This document shows, piece after piece, positions 23,406-33,020 of a stretch of DNA of 60,000 nt. Position 1 is the first letter of the stretch. The number at the start of each line of letters is the position of its first letter. Position numbers and translations under genes: made by a program. The DNA is taken from positions 126,001 through 186,000 of the forward strand of contig JAQGDQ010000059.1 in assembly GCA_030141605.1 (NCBI GenBank), in the 5' to 3' direction. The notes beneath the pieces are model-generated. The model saw nothing but the letters and a program-made list of their open reading frames with translations. It made no database searches and was not told the DNA's origin. This DNA comes from Tubiluchus corallicola (taxonomy: Eukaryota > Priapulida > Priapulimorpha > Priapulimorphida > Tubiluchidae).

Positions 23406-24665
23406 ATGCACCTCAGAAAATTACTCTCGCCTCGTCGACGCGAAAGTGAAATTTTAATTTCTACCGCCGGGACATTGTTTGCTAGTAATCTAGATTGCCA
23501 GATCTATTTGTGTCGAATAAAGGCTCATTGTAACAGCTTGTCGGTATGTTTAGATGTAATAAACAATAGCAAACAAGAAAATCACCGGTCCATCCGATTC
23601 CCTTTACATAAAACGAGCTCGGCTGTCAAATGTGAGGAGCACTGCTCTAATTCGAACAGTCAATCATTATCTAATACAAGTTTTATGACGGTAAGTTGCT
23701 ACACTGGAACCCTGACTCGGTGTGTAACAAAATAGTCACGAATCGAACCAGTTTGCGTGAACTTGGTGTAACCCTGTAGATTTCGGATTGGCTTTCGTTA
23801 TCGTTTGACTATACCTGAATCCACGAAGAAATTTTAGCTCACACCCATTGAAATACACTCTATCAATGTCAAAACTCTGTTCTGATTCAGAATTTGTTAA
23901 ATGGTGATACGTGAATGTGTAACTCCTGCTGTGACTGCTTATTACATTACATAACACTTTGTATGTTTTCAAGCAACTTACTTGTTTTATTCAAAAATAA
24001 AATGTTACTATTCTATCATCTTAATTTCAAGATTATGAATTTCGTCATTTATTGACTGATTTAAGACGCAGTCAAAAAGTTTTCAAAACCAAATTTCCCT
24101 GTAAGACGTGTAAAAAAGTAAACCTCGATTTGAATCAATGGCATTTGCATTATAAATGCAACGTGTTGCGAAGACCACATAGGCCCATAGAGTTCAACGC
24201 ACATCTCAATTCTTAGATTGAGTGCAAATAATTCGATCACCAATTGAAATTCCACGATGCAGCACAGCATTAGAACGCAATGTATTTCACTGTCTAACTA
24301 GTAACTGCTGACAAAAATCATAATATTTATAAAGTTTATAGTGTCTACGTAATGGCTTTAAAACTATACTTGAAAGCAGTAAAGTTAACAGAGACATCTT
24401 TCTCAGAAAAAAAGTATTTTAAAATATCTTTTGTCCCCAGAGGCACAGCCGCTCAAGTCTGAAGTTAAGAAACTGCACGACTTTGCTTCAGGGTGTAGAC
24501 TTCAAGGTCAACACACGCAACTTCATAATAGAATTTTTGCACCAACCAACGTGCATCAACAATACAACAAAATATCATAATATTACTCTGTACAAGCACA
24601 AATGTCGCTGGCTTTACCATACAGACAAGATATTAGACATTTTCATACTCATTTCGATAATGTAA
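23406..24665 (+). CDS. Two-exon hypothetical gene model (169 aa)
   Basis: Exon 1 is 23406-23690: 95 open codons starting MHLRKLLSPRRRESEI and ending in phase 0 at a perfect GTAAGT donor. Exon 2 is 24441-24665, after the acceptor TTTTGTCCCCAG; in the required phase it is open for 74 codons to TAA. An AATAAA lies 39 bases after the stop. The predicted product has a basic start, several cysteines (for example K-C-E-E-H-C), and a hydrophobic tail (ILDIFILISIM). I recognise no domain, and I see no signal peptide. The exon 1 region is less AT-rich and has more CpG than its surroundings, as real exons often do. An X-box-like site precedes it. It could still be a coincidence of open frames, because the start has no strong Kozak context. 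Confidence 0.33.
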
Positions 24666-24703
24666 TTATTTTTCACAAGAAAGTCAAAAATATTAACTTT
24701 GTT

Positions 24704-24709
24704 AATAAA
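24704..24709 (+). terminator. Poly(A) signal of the 23406 model
   Basis: AATAAA, 39 bases beyond the stop at 24665. Such hexamers are common in AT-rich DNA, so it supports the model only weakly. Confidence 0.3.
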
Positions 24710-27700
24710 AACCTTATTTCTTTGAATACATTTAAGGAGCCAAGCCAAGGGCATTAGCCAGAGACCTAACAAATTTCAAATCTTTCCTCTTTACTATTTG
24801 TGGAAGGTACTCTAGGCATTTTCTTTTAGTTCCTAATGCCCACCGTTTAGTTGCCTTTCATGTCGTGATTTTGCGCACGACATTACAAAGAAACATCACG
24901 GCAACATTATAAATCCATTTTCCTTGAGCTTCTTATCTGTGGATTTTTTTTTCATCAGAAAATGTAAAACTGTTAACTAAAACCTCGCTTGCTTTAAGAA
25001 GAACGTTAACAGATTCCACCAATGACTAGTAGCAGAAGAAACATCACAAATGATGTTCTTCTGGACTTTTACAGTTCATCGTCATTTTTTTACAGTACAT
25101 CCTTTTTTGAGTGGCCAGTCTTGGTTGGGGCACTCTGTACAAGAAAGTATTCAAGCACATTGTGATTTTGAATTTTAAATGACCTTGTTCTACTAAAATT
25201 GCAGAAAGGAAGTTTAAAGAACTGATTACTTTGGTGTTTGATAAACGTGAGTAAACCTTGTTTAAGCACGCATTCACAAAACACAATCTTCAAGGCATCA
25301 CCACAAAAGGGACCCATATAAATGATATCTCAGCAAAGGCTGAAGCAGCAACAAGTGAATTGAATGGAAAATAAACAAGAATACATTAAGTACAAAGAAA
25401 AAGAATAAATCCAGTACAGCGCTCATGCATATGCATACGCATATAATAACCTCTGAGCTGAAGACAAAACTCATCGACAACCACAAAATTCTTTTCTTTT
25501 ACACAAAAGAAAGTTATCGCAACGTATAAATGGCAACAATAAGACACAGGGTACAAGTCACACACCAGCTACGTGTAATTAATGATCATTCCAACAGCAA
25601 ACATGCAAACATAATCAGGCGATAAGTACACTTGCTCACCCCACGTTAACATATATTACACAAGTTTCAGTAATTTCACATGATTGCACTTTGTACCCAG
25701 CACCACAATTCACTTCTAAATTGACACAGAAGTTCTATACAATAACGCACATACGCGCACGTGCTGAATGCGCGCACCGGCTCAATAATTCTCCTCCTCC
25801 TGATTGGCCACTTAAAGGCTGGATCAGCTGTCGTCCCAGCACCTTGGAAACTGCAACTGAGAGACGAATAGTTCCCTCTCAGCAGATCCATAAGATTGCA
25901 AAACCCCGATGTACGGTACTGTACGGGTTAATCTTATCGTCACTTCACTATGCTTTTGCGGCTTTCACATTCTTATGAGCTTGATGCTTATACCCGTTGC
26001 ACACCTAAGATGTAACTTGCCAGACAGATGTGTCTACTCTCTAATACTATCAAAACCTTACCGTGCATTGTGGTTATTTTGCCTCTTTGGGTTAAACTGC
26101 CTAACCAAAAAAAACCATGAAAACTATGTTATAACAATGGCGACTATATATACTTTTAATGTAAGAAACCTTAGGTTACCTGCACATTTAGATTATAAAT
26201 TATTCGCAATGAAAACGAAACTTTTTTGTGACGGCAATTTAATCCATAGAGGCAAAGCAATCACGAATCACAGTAGCGATAAACCCAAAATTTGGGTATT
26301 AAAGAAATGGGGTAGGACAGGTTGTATACAAAACCAAATACATAACTCTTTAGGCTGTTTATACACGGATTGAATTTACAAGTCAAGGCCCACCTTTCTA
26401 GCGGTTTAACGGTCGAAGTAAGTGTAACCACTACTGTTATGATGATACGACCTACAATGCACTATTGATCGCTGGCGAGTAAACAAAATGTGATGCACAC
26501 TTTAGTGTCGTACGCTACAGATTTGAATACATTGTGTACCAAATTCGTATGATGCCATGCATATGAATCACAGTGCACAATGTTCTGTGGCGGACTAAAG
26601 AGTTGAGAATACTGCTCTCAATTCTAGTGCAGCTGAACGCACTGCCAATCAAAATTTACCACGCTACAAATGTGCAGGAGCACACATTAAGTATTTAAGT
26701 GCTCTTTACAATTTTACTATAAGCCCACATTATTACAAAATAAGTGCAGTGTGCGGTATTTGCTACTAACCACAGTGTGAATGCAAAACGCTCTCGTGTT
26801 AACTAGTAAAAGTATCCCGAGGTATGAGAATTCATTGTATGTCCAACGGCCAACAGAGTTAAATCATTTTACATCAAATTCATTTCCTGCACCACTTGTA
26901 GAATTCTAGCCACAGCAAACTATATTCTGATTTTCGATAAAACTGCATCCACATTCTTTACAAGCTTTTATAAAAGTGCACCAACAACTATTCGTTTGGA
27001 AATAGTTTTCTAGACGCCGACATCATTGTTTTTTCTATGGTATTTTAAGCAAAAAATGTGGCGCCATCTTTTTATAACAAAGGAAGTAGCCGTAAAACAT
27101 GTTTTCACAAAAAAGAGAACTTTGCTGCTCGCTAAATAAAAAACTATTCTTCGGTTTCGCTTCACTGTATAGCTACAGAGCTGCAGGGTAAATTGTCAAA
27201 TCAATTTGCAATCGATGAATTTAATGTTGGCACAAAGTAACCTGTTCTTATACAAAATAAACAAGTTTTCAACTCCGTTTCGCTATAATTAACGTCACGC
27301 GATTCAATGCCATCCTGTAGGCCAATCAAGATGTTTAAAAGTTTTCACGAAGTAGCTCAACCTGTTGCATGTGGATAAATGTGCTCGCGAAGGCGCCTTT
27401 TCTACATTAAACTTGATAGCAACATCCAAGTTTTAAGCCTACATTATTGAAACTACGGTGAATTAAACCACGCCCTGCCTTCGCTCATACTAAAAATTTT
27501 CCATAGGGGCTTTCAGTCTTTAACAGGTGTTGCCCTTATTTTTAACACGACGTCCCGCATCACATTTTTACTACTTAGAAATAAACCAGTTTTTACTTCT
27601 GACTTCAGTAACGGAAGCGTAAGTGGTATTCCTCCGCTTTTATTTTTATGTTCCTCTTTATATGGTTCTCCCAGTAATATTGCTCCAGCAATGAAGCTAT

Positions 27701-27915
27701 TCTTTAAGTAAAATCACGTAATTAACGGACGAGTGGGGAAAGTGTATACCTCTCGGTTTTACCTGAACAGCAACTATATGTGACAAAGTAAGATCTTAAG
27801 AACTAGATAAAAACTAGTTGACAATATTTCTGACGTTGTCAGAAACTGAAGATTTGGCAAACAATACTTACAAAAATTGAGAACTAGTGCATTTCACAAC
27901 TGTTCAGTCCGTCAC
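24710..27915. other. No recognised gene
   Basis: The longest frame is 154 codons at 25909-26373 (+). It has no good start context, no splice signals and no recognisable domain. No RNA genes or bounded repeats were found. Confidence 0.35.
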
Positions 27916-28352
27916 CCACGGGTCAGTGGTCAACCAATCTTGGCATAACTTATTTCATTTAGTTTGTCTCATTGAGGCGTTTCATTTCATACGGTACAAG
28001 GTACCATTGCTCGACGCTGTGCACGTTTGTTCCCGACCCCCATTTTCGATTTTTTGACCCTACAGGGTCAGAGATCAACCAGTCTCGGCATAGCTTATAC
28101 CATTCGATTTGTCTCATCAAGATCTTTCGTTTGATAGGCTACAAGTTAGTTTTGGTTGACAATGCAAACATTTGTCCCCTCGACCCCTATTTTGCCCCTT
28201 AGCGGGGTTGTGGGTTAACTATTCTCATAGTAACCTATGCCGACCCGCCTCATCGAGACCTTTCATTTTATGTACTACAAGGTACCATTGCTCAACACTC
28301 AGTGTACTTCTGTTCCCGACCCTCATTTTTCGATTTTTGCACCCTAGCGGTA
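27916..28352. repeat. Three tandem copies of a ~145-bp unit
   Basis: Copies begin near 27920, 28066 and 28206. Each contains GGTCA..GATCAACCA(A/G)TCTTGGCATA-like sequence, then TTTGTCTCAT..GA..TTTCATTT, then TACAAGGTACCATTGCTC (lost in copy 2), TTCCCGACCC, CATTTTCGATTTTT, and CACCCTAGCGG. Copies 1 and 3 are closest; copy 2 has diverged. They are non-coding. Confidence 0.7.
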
Positions 28353-28439
28353 AATTTTCTTATACGCACACGTCCCACATTTTGTGATGTGTAAGGCCAC
28401 GATCCCACCTAGCAACATTCCAAATATTGTGGCCCTAAC

Positions 28440-28840
28440 TCAAAAACTGTAGGAGCAGATTGATCATAAAGAAAAATAAATCGGAAAACCCGCCTGCTCC
28501 ACGACATTTGTCCTGGCAATTCGGGTCATATGTATGTAGATAACTTTACCCACAAAGTGTACCGTGTGAGTTTTGTGTCCCTAGCCCTAGATGTAAAAGG
28601 TCACCAATTGGGGGACTCCAAGTTTAAAACTTGTCAGCCTTTTAAAACCCCAGTGAGCAAATGCTTGTGAAAAAAAACCAAAAGCCTTAGGAGAAGATGC
28701 GACCTAAAGGAAAAACTGACCGATGCCCACTGCTCTTCCACCTTGACCAGTGGTCACCGGTCCCACACTGTGGTACGTCCCCTGCCCAGGGCTACCAACC
28801 CTGTGAGTTTGGTGACCCTAGCTTGCAAGGATTACGAGTT
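28440..28840. repeat. Diverged tandem duplication, ~235-bp period
   Basis: Unit 1 (about 28446-28610) and unit 2 (about 28684-28835) share AGGAG(C/A)AGAT, an AAAGGAAAAA-like core, a G-C-T-C..CCAC step, and GTGTGAGTTTTGTGTCCCTA versus CTGTGAGTTTGGTGACCCTA. It lies next to the 145-bp array and may belong to the same complex repeat. Confidence 0.55.
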
Positions 28841-30104
28841 ATTAAGCGTCAAAGTGGCGGAGAATAAATAAATAATAACTCAATGAATAACAGTAAGATT
28901 TTGCTATGGCAAAATCTTAATAAAGTAAAACGAATTGAAATAAATGACACGAATGAAATAATAAAACTCAGATGCTTCAGCTTCATGCAGATACAAGCTC
29001 GAGATTTATCCATTTTGCACTCAAATCCTTCAAATTTGACACAAGCCAAGCTGAGCTGTCAGTTTGTAAAAAAACGCTAGGCAGTGCGTTAGAACCCTTG
29101 TTACCAGTTATGGGGGGGGGGGGGCGGGGGTTGAACTTGCAGACTAAATTCAGTGGATGCAGGCTGCAGATTCGGTGAAAATTTCCTAGCAGCGACGGCT
29201 TTTCGCTTCATTTAACGCGCTATGTCTTAATTAAGAAATAAACAGAAAATGACATGAGCAGTGACCATGACACAGAAAATCTATTACTGGTTCTTGTGAT
29301 TAAAAAACGCACTCGAGTTTCCTGCCGTAGAGTTAACAAGCTAAAATTTTTACTTTCACGAGGCTGTTCCGCGCCAATGTTCGCAACAACCAGGATCCAC
29401 ATCCAGTTGTCCAATGAATCCATAAATCAAAATTCCCTATGTAATTGTCAAGAATCTTAATTCCAAAAATGCGAATCAGTGATAGAATAAGCCAGCATTT
29501 AAACTTTAAGGAAAACAATCATTAAAATTTAGCAGCCAAAAAAAGGAGTGTAAAAAGAGGGGCTAAACCAAGATCTGAACTAAGGAAATTTGGATTACAA
29601 GTATGATGCCATATTTCAAATTCAGCTCAGTCCCGACTTTTTCACTTGGTTCTGATATTTAAGAAATGTGAATTTATTTCATCTCGGCCGTTTCTTTATG
29701 CAGATTTACCAACTCGTGGGCAGAACAGAACCATTTCGCAACCCAAAAAGGTAGTATAGTACAGACCACTTTCAACAGATATTAACCTGGCAAGCTGAAA
29801 ATAGTTAAAAATACCCGTTAGTCACTTTTGAAATCTCCAGCTGAACCTAAACTCTGACACCCTAGCATGCAAGATGAATGTTTTGTCTACGCATTGATGA
29901 CCAATAATGCATGAAAATTATCAGTTATAAGATCGGGTTCTTAAGAACTGCGACATCTGTTTTTTCGTAAACTGATTGCCGCTGAAATTTGGCTGACAAG
30001 CTTATAACATGCAGCACCACAAATTACATACAACATGGAAATTAGAAAGGTGAACTAAAGCAAGGAAAAATAATGGCAACGTACAAAAATAAATATTAAA
30101 AGAA
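28841..30104. other. No recognised gene apart from the G run
   Basis: Non-coding sequence; overlapping short frames on both strands show no domain. The last part is 3' flank of the - strand gene at 30294. Confidence 0.35.
29112..29130 (+). repeat. G13-C-G5 run
   Basis: Thirteen Gs, one C and five Gs in an otherwise AT-rich area. It could form a quadruplex or be a sequencing-error-prone homopolymer. Confidence 0.9.
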
Positions 30105-30110
30105 TTTATT
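30105..30110 (-). terminator. Poly(A) signal of the KSPMK-repeat gene
   Basis: TTTATT on the + strand is AATAAA on the - strand, 184 bases beyond the stop codon at 30294. Its position suits a short 3' untranslated region. No histone-type stem-loop (GGCTCTTTTCAGAGCC) is present, so the transcript is probably polyadenylated. Confidence 0.5.
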
Positions 30111-30293
30111 CATTTAAAGTCCAGAAACATGGTTTTATAAAAATTGCAATTGTAACACACATGACAGTCATTTTATCGTTCACTACAATTACTTATTTTG
30201 TAATACGAAAATGTAGCGTTTCCAGTGTTTCGTGTTTTGAGAGCTTTTGCAAATTAAAAATAACATGCGTCAGAAGAATGTTTGAGTTTTTAG

Positions 30294-31181
30294 TTACACC
30301 TTGCAGGGGCTTCTTGGAGAAGCTCTCAGTGTTGTTTTCATTGGGCTTTTGAGACCAGTTTTCATTGGACTTTTTGTACTAACTTTCATTGGACTTTTCA
30401 CATTAGCTTTCATTGGGCTTTTTACACTTGTTTTCACTGGGCTTTTCACATTAGCTGCCTGTGGGCTTTTTAGACCGATTTTCGCTGGACTTTTTACATT
30501 AACCTTCATTGGGCTCCTTGGGGAATCTTTCACTGGACTTCTTAGATCTGTCAGGTGACCTCTTGAAGAATCTTCAACAGAATTTGTCCGGAAAGATTTT
30601 GTTGGGCTCACTGGTGAGACTACGTCGCATTGTTCAGTGACACGTAAATCAGCAGAAGTCTTCCTTCTCTTCCGACTTCGTCGTTTTAGCTCAGCATCAT
30701 CAAGAGCACTCTTCAGCTTTGTTGATGCTTGTGCTTTCTTGGCTCTCTTTAAGGTCTTTGGTTCTGCTTTATTTGCTTTAGTAATACGTCCTGCTAATTT
30801 GCTCCTCTTCATTGAATTTGCAGCTTGCTTCATAACTTTCCCTTGACGTTCTTCTTTGGATCTCGGACTTGCTCTTTGCTGGGACTTTGATGTCACCCTT
30901 GACCAGGATTTTGTACTAGATCTGGGGCGGGATTTTGTCATTGTTCTCGAACGAATGCAATGGGATTTTGACGTTGCCTTTGAACGCGACTTGGATGCTG
31001 CTGTGGAGCGGGAATGTGCCCTTGATCCTGAACGCCGTTTTGAAGTTGCACCCGTTGAACAATGTTTTGGAGTTGCTTTGGAACGAGATCTAGACTTATG
31101 TTTGTATTTCCCCATTTGTTTCCTTTTTACAAATCTACCGCCTTCTATTCTTGAAGTACGGCTCCTTCCTTGACGCACCAT
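30294..31181 (-). CDS. Basic SR/SK-rich protein with KSPMK octapeptide repeats
   Basis: A single exon encodes 295 residues, the longest open frame in the window. The start is MVRQGRSRTSRIEGG; an in-frame TAA lies just upstream, so the start is near fixed unless a leader exon exists. Residues about 28-110 are rich in SR, SK and KSRS dipeptides. Residues about 110-185 are Lys/Arg/Ala-rich and contain the nuclear-import-like cluster KRRSRKRRK. Residues 185-210 are more acidic. Residues 210-295 are octapeptides of the form x-x-V-K-S-P-M-K. S-P-x-K motifs bind the DNA minor groove and are proline-directed kinase sites in sperm histones and H1. This suggests, by inference, a chromatin-binding, sperm nuclear basic or SR-like nuclear protein. 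No globular H1, H2B or RRM domain is visible. The frames on the opposite strand are shadows. Confidence 0.8.
   Translation of the reverse strand: MVRQGRSRTSRIEGGRFVKRKQMGKYKHKSRSRSKATPKHCSTGATSKRRSGSRAHSRSTAASKSRSKATSKSHCIRSRTMTKSRPRSSTKSWSRVTSKSQQRASPRSKEERQGKVMKQAANSMKRSKLAGRITKANKAEPKTLKRAKKAQASTKLKSALDDAELKRRSRKRRKTSADLRVTEQCDVVSPVSPTKSFRTNSVEDSSRGHLTDLRSPVKDSPRSPMKVNVKSPAKIGLKSPQAANVKSPVKTSVKSPMKANVKSPMKVSTKSPMKTGLKSPMKTTLRASPRSPCKV
30297..30554 (-). repeat. 24-bp tandem repeat coding for KSPMK octads
   Basis: About eight 24-base units, seen on the + strand as variants of CATTGGGCTTTTCACATTAG. The K-S-P core is conserved in nearly all units, while the residues between cores (NV, GL, SV, ST) vary. 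The expansion is in frame throughout, which points to selection on the peptide or to recent growth of the array. Confidence 0.85.
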
Positions 31182-31573
31182 ATTTTCTTAAAGCTTGGAA
31201 TTTTCTCAAAACAGATTTTAAAAGTGCTATCACTGAAGGCAAGAACGCTGATGATGATGGAATGCGAACAATAGTATCCATGGTAGCGGAACACATGCCA
31301 TCAACAATAGTAACGATAGCAACAAGCATGAATCTGTGTCGCGATAGGACGGTTTCTGTTAGCTATGATGACGACATTACTTACTTTGCCGTCATAAGAA
31401 CCTTTAGTCTCCAAGAATTTGATTGGCCGAGTTGGCTACAAATATTAAGAAACCGAGCAAGGCGAAGTATTTATGTGGTATTTAAGCCAAACACAACCTA
31501 TAACGAATCGAATTATTTAATGATTAATACTAATCGTCCGGTAAAATTACTGTCAGATTTTCCTCGAGTTTGA
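31151..31573 (+). other. Upstream region of the KSPMK gene; 140-codon open frame
   Basis: The + strand is open for 140 codons without an ATG at its beginning. It overlaps the first codons of the - strand gene and then its promoter side. An acceptor-like TTTTCTCAAAACAG ends at 31213. CpG and GC are higher than in the flanks, which fits a promoter. A GTAAGT on the - strand at about 31380 could end a non-coding leader exon of the 30294 gene. I do not regard the open frame as a proven gene. Confidence 0.25.
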
Positions 31574-32500
31574 TGGCTAATCAGTACTCACTGAGTAGGA
31601 AAGGAACGTTAGAATTACAGTACGACTATAATTACTTTATCGCTATCATACATGTTAACTAAAATGTTTATAACGCTCTACCTTGCGAGCATCAATACTT
31701 ATTGAGCATTTCTATTGGCATCAATTTATTGGCGTTATTAATCTGTGAAATACCAGTGATAAATCACGTGGCCACCCTAAACCAATAGAAATGGTGAATT
31801 CCTCGAAGAAAATACGCATTTCGATAACATAGAGAAAAGACATTTTGTTAGTAGGAGTATTATTTAAACACAAATACTAAATACACAGATTGAGTAAATT
31901 TGGGAAAAGTTTCTACATAAACACATGTTCTACATAATGTATAGCCGTTAGTCCGACATGCTTTCTGTATCAGTTTGGGCAATCTGCCCTATTATTACTA
32001 TGTAATAAAGCGTTCAGTAACTGTATGCATTTCGTGCAATAGCATATGTCGTTTATTTGCTAGTATACCAACTTTTTATATAGCGTTACATCCTCATATA
32101 TATGGCATAGAACACTTTACATGCATTATAATAACACTTTTTGGCAGACAAAAACATACAGTTTACCCCAAACAATTACACAAAAGCTTTAAAAAACAAG
32201 TACGTTTGAAATCAGACTTGAAATTTATTCAGATGTATAGTCGCACTTGAACATTATCATAACCTTGGTATGCAGTTACGCATAACTGATATTACATAAA
32301 ATCAACTGATGAGAAGCGGCGAGTAGATTTTATATAGTCACGGATGGAGTTTGGTAGTGGTTCAACTGAGAGGATCCGAAAAGACATGCTGAAATTTTCA
32401 GTTGGCTGCACAAGTTATTCATATTAAACGGGAAAACATTTTGTTGATATAGATGGGTCAGTTTTTCCTCAAGGTTCATTCAACTAACAGTATATTAGGG
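31574..32500. other. No recognised feature
   Basis: AT-rich intergenic sequence. Nothing supported. Confidence 0.35.
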
Positions 32501-33020
32501 ATACTTGAGCAAATAATGTTGTACTGTTTCTCGCAAAGAGCCACAAGTACAATATGGCTTAACTATGCTACCAGTTTTATCTCTGCATCCGATTGTTGAG
32601 ATCTTAATTTTTTTGAGAAAAGTACCACATTTACAACGAGTAAGCTCAGTAAGCTATTTACAACAGTATTAGCTCACCACTACACTCAAAATGATATGGC
32701 TAACTCAACAATACTTTCACTAAAATTATTTCTAATATAGCACTTTTAGACTAAAAAAAAGGTTTACTCAATATTTAACATGAAGGCAGTGTAAGAAGTC
32801 TCAAGGGGTAAAAGCATTCACAGTATTCTCAGTAACAATGACATATTAATTTCACGCAAATATAGTTTACTCAGCAGTACATTCCCACTAAAGCAGACAG
32901 AAACTCTGACATTTTTTCAGCAACACTGTCAGTCAGATATGGTTTACTCAATGATACATTTACAATAATGAAATGCTTTACTAGTAGCACATTCACACCG
33001 AAACGGTTTAATTATTTAAA
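32500..33020. repeat. Degenerate minisatellite (ATATGGTTTACTCA unit)
   Basis: ATATGGCTTAACTA (about 32553), ATATGGCTAACTCA (about 32693), AGGTTTACTCA (about 32760), ATATAGTTTACTCA (about 32861) and ATATGGTTTACTCA (about 32937) recur. Each is typically followed by a (G/A)TACATT(T/C)(A/C)CA-type step. Spacing varies around 70-130 bp, so this is an old, irregular array. Confidence 0.4.

Noticed and set aside
25909-26373. 154-codon open frame on the + strand
   Set aside because: No start context, domain, splice signal or composition bias supports it. Frames of this size are rare but not impossible in a window this long.
30301-31173. Three + strand frames opposite the KSPMK gene (85, 69 and 105 codons)
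   Set aside because: They are shadows of the - strand gene and mirror its repeats.
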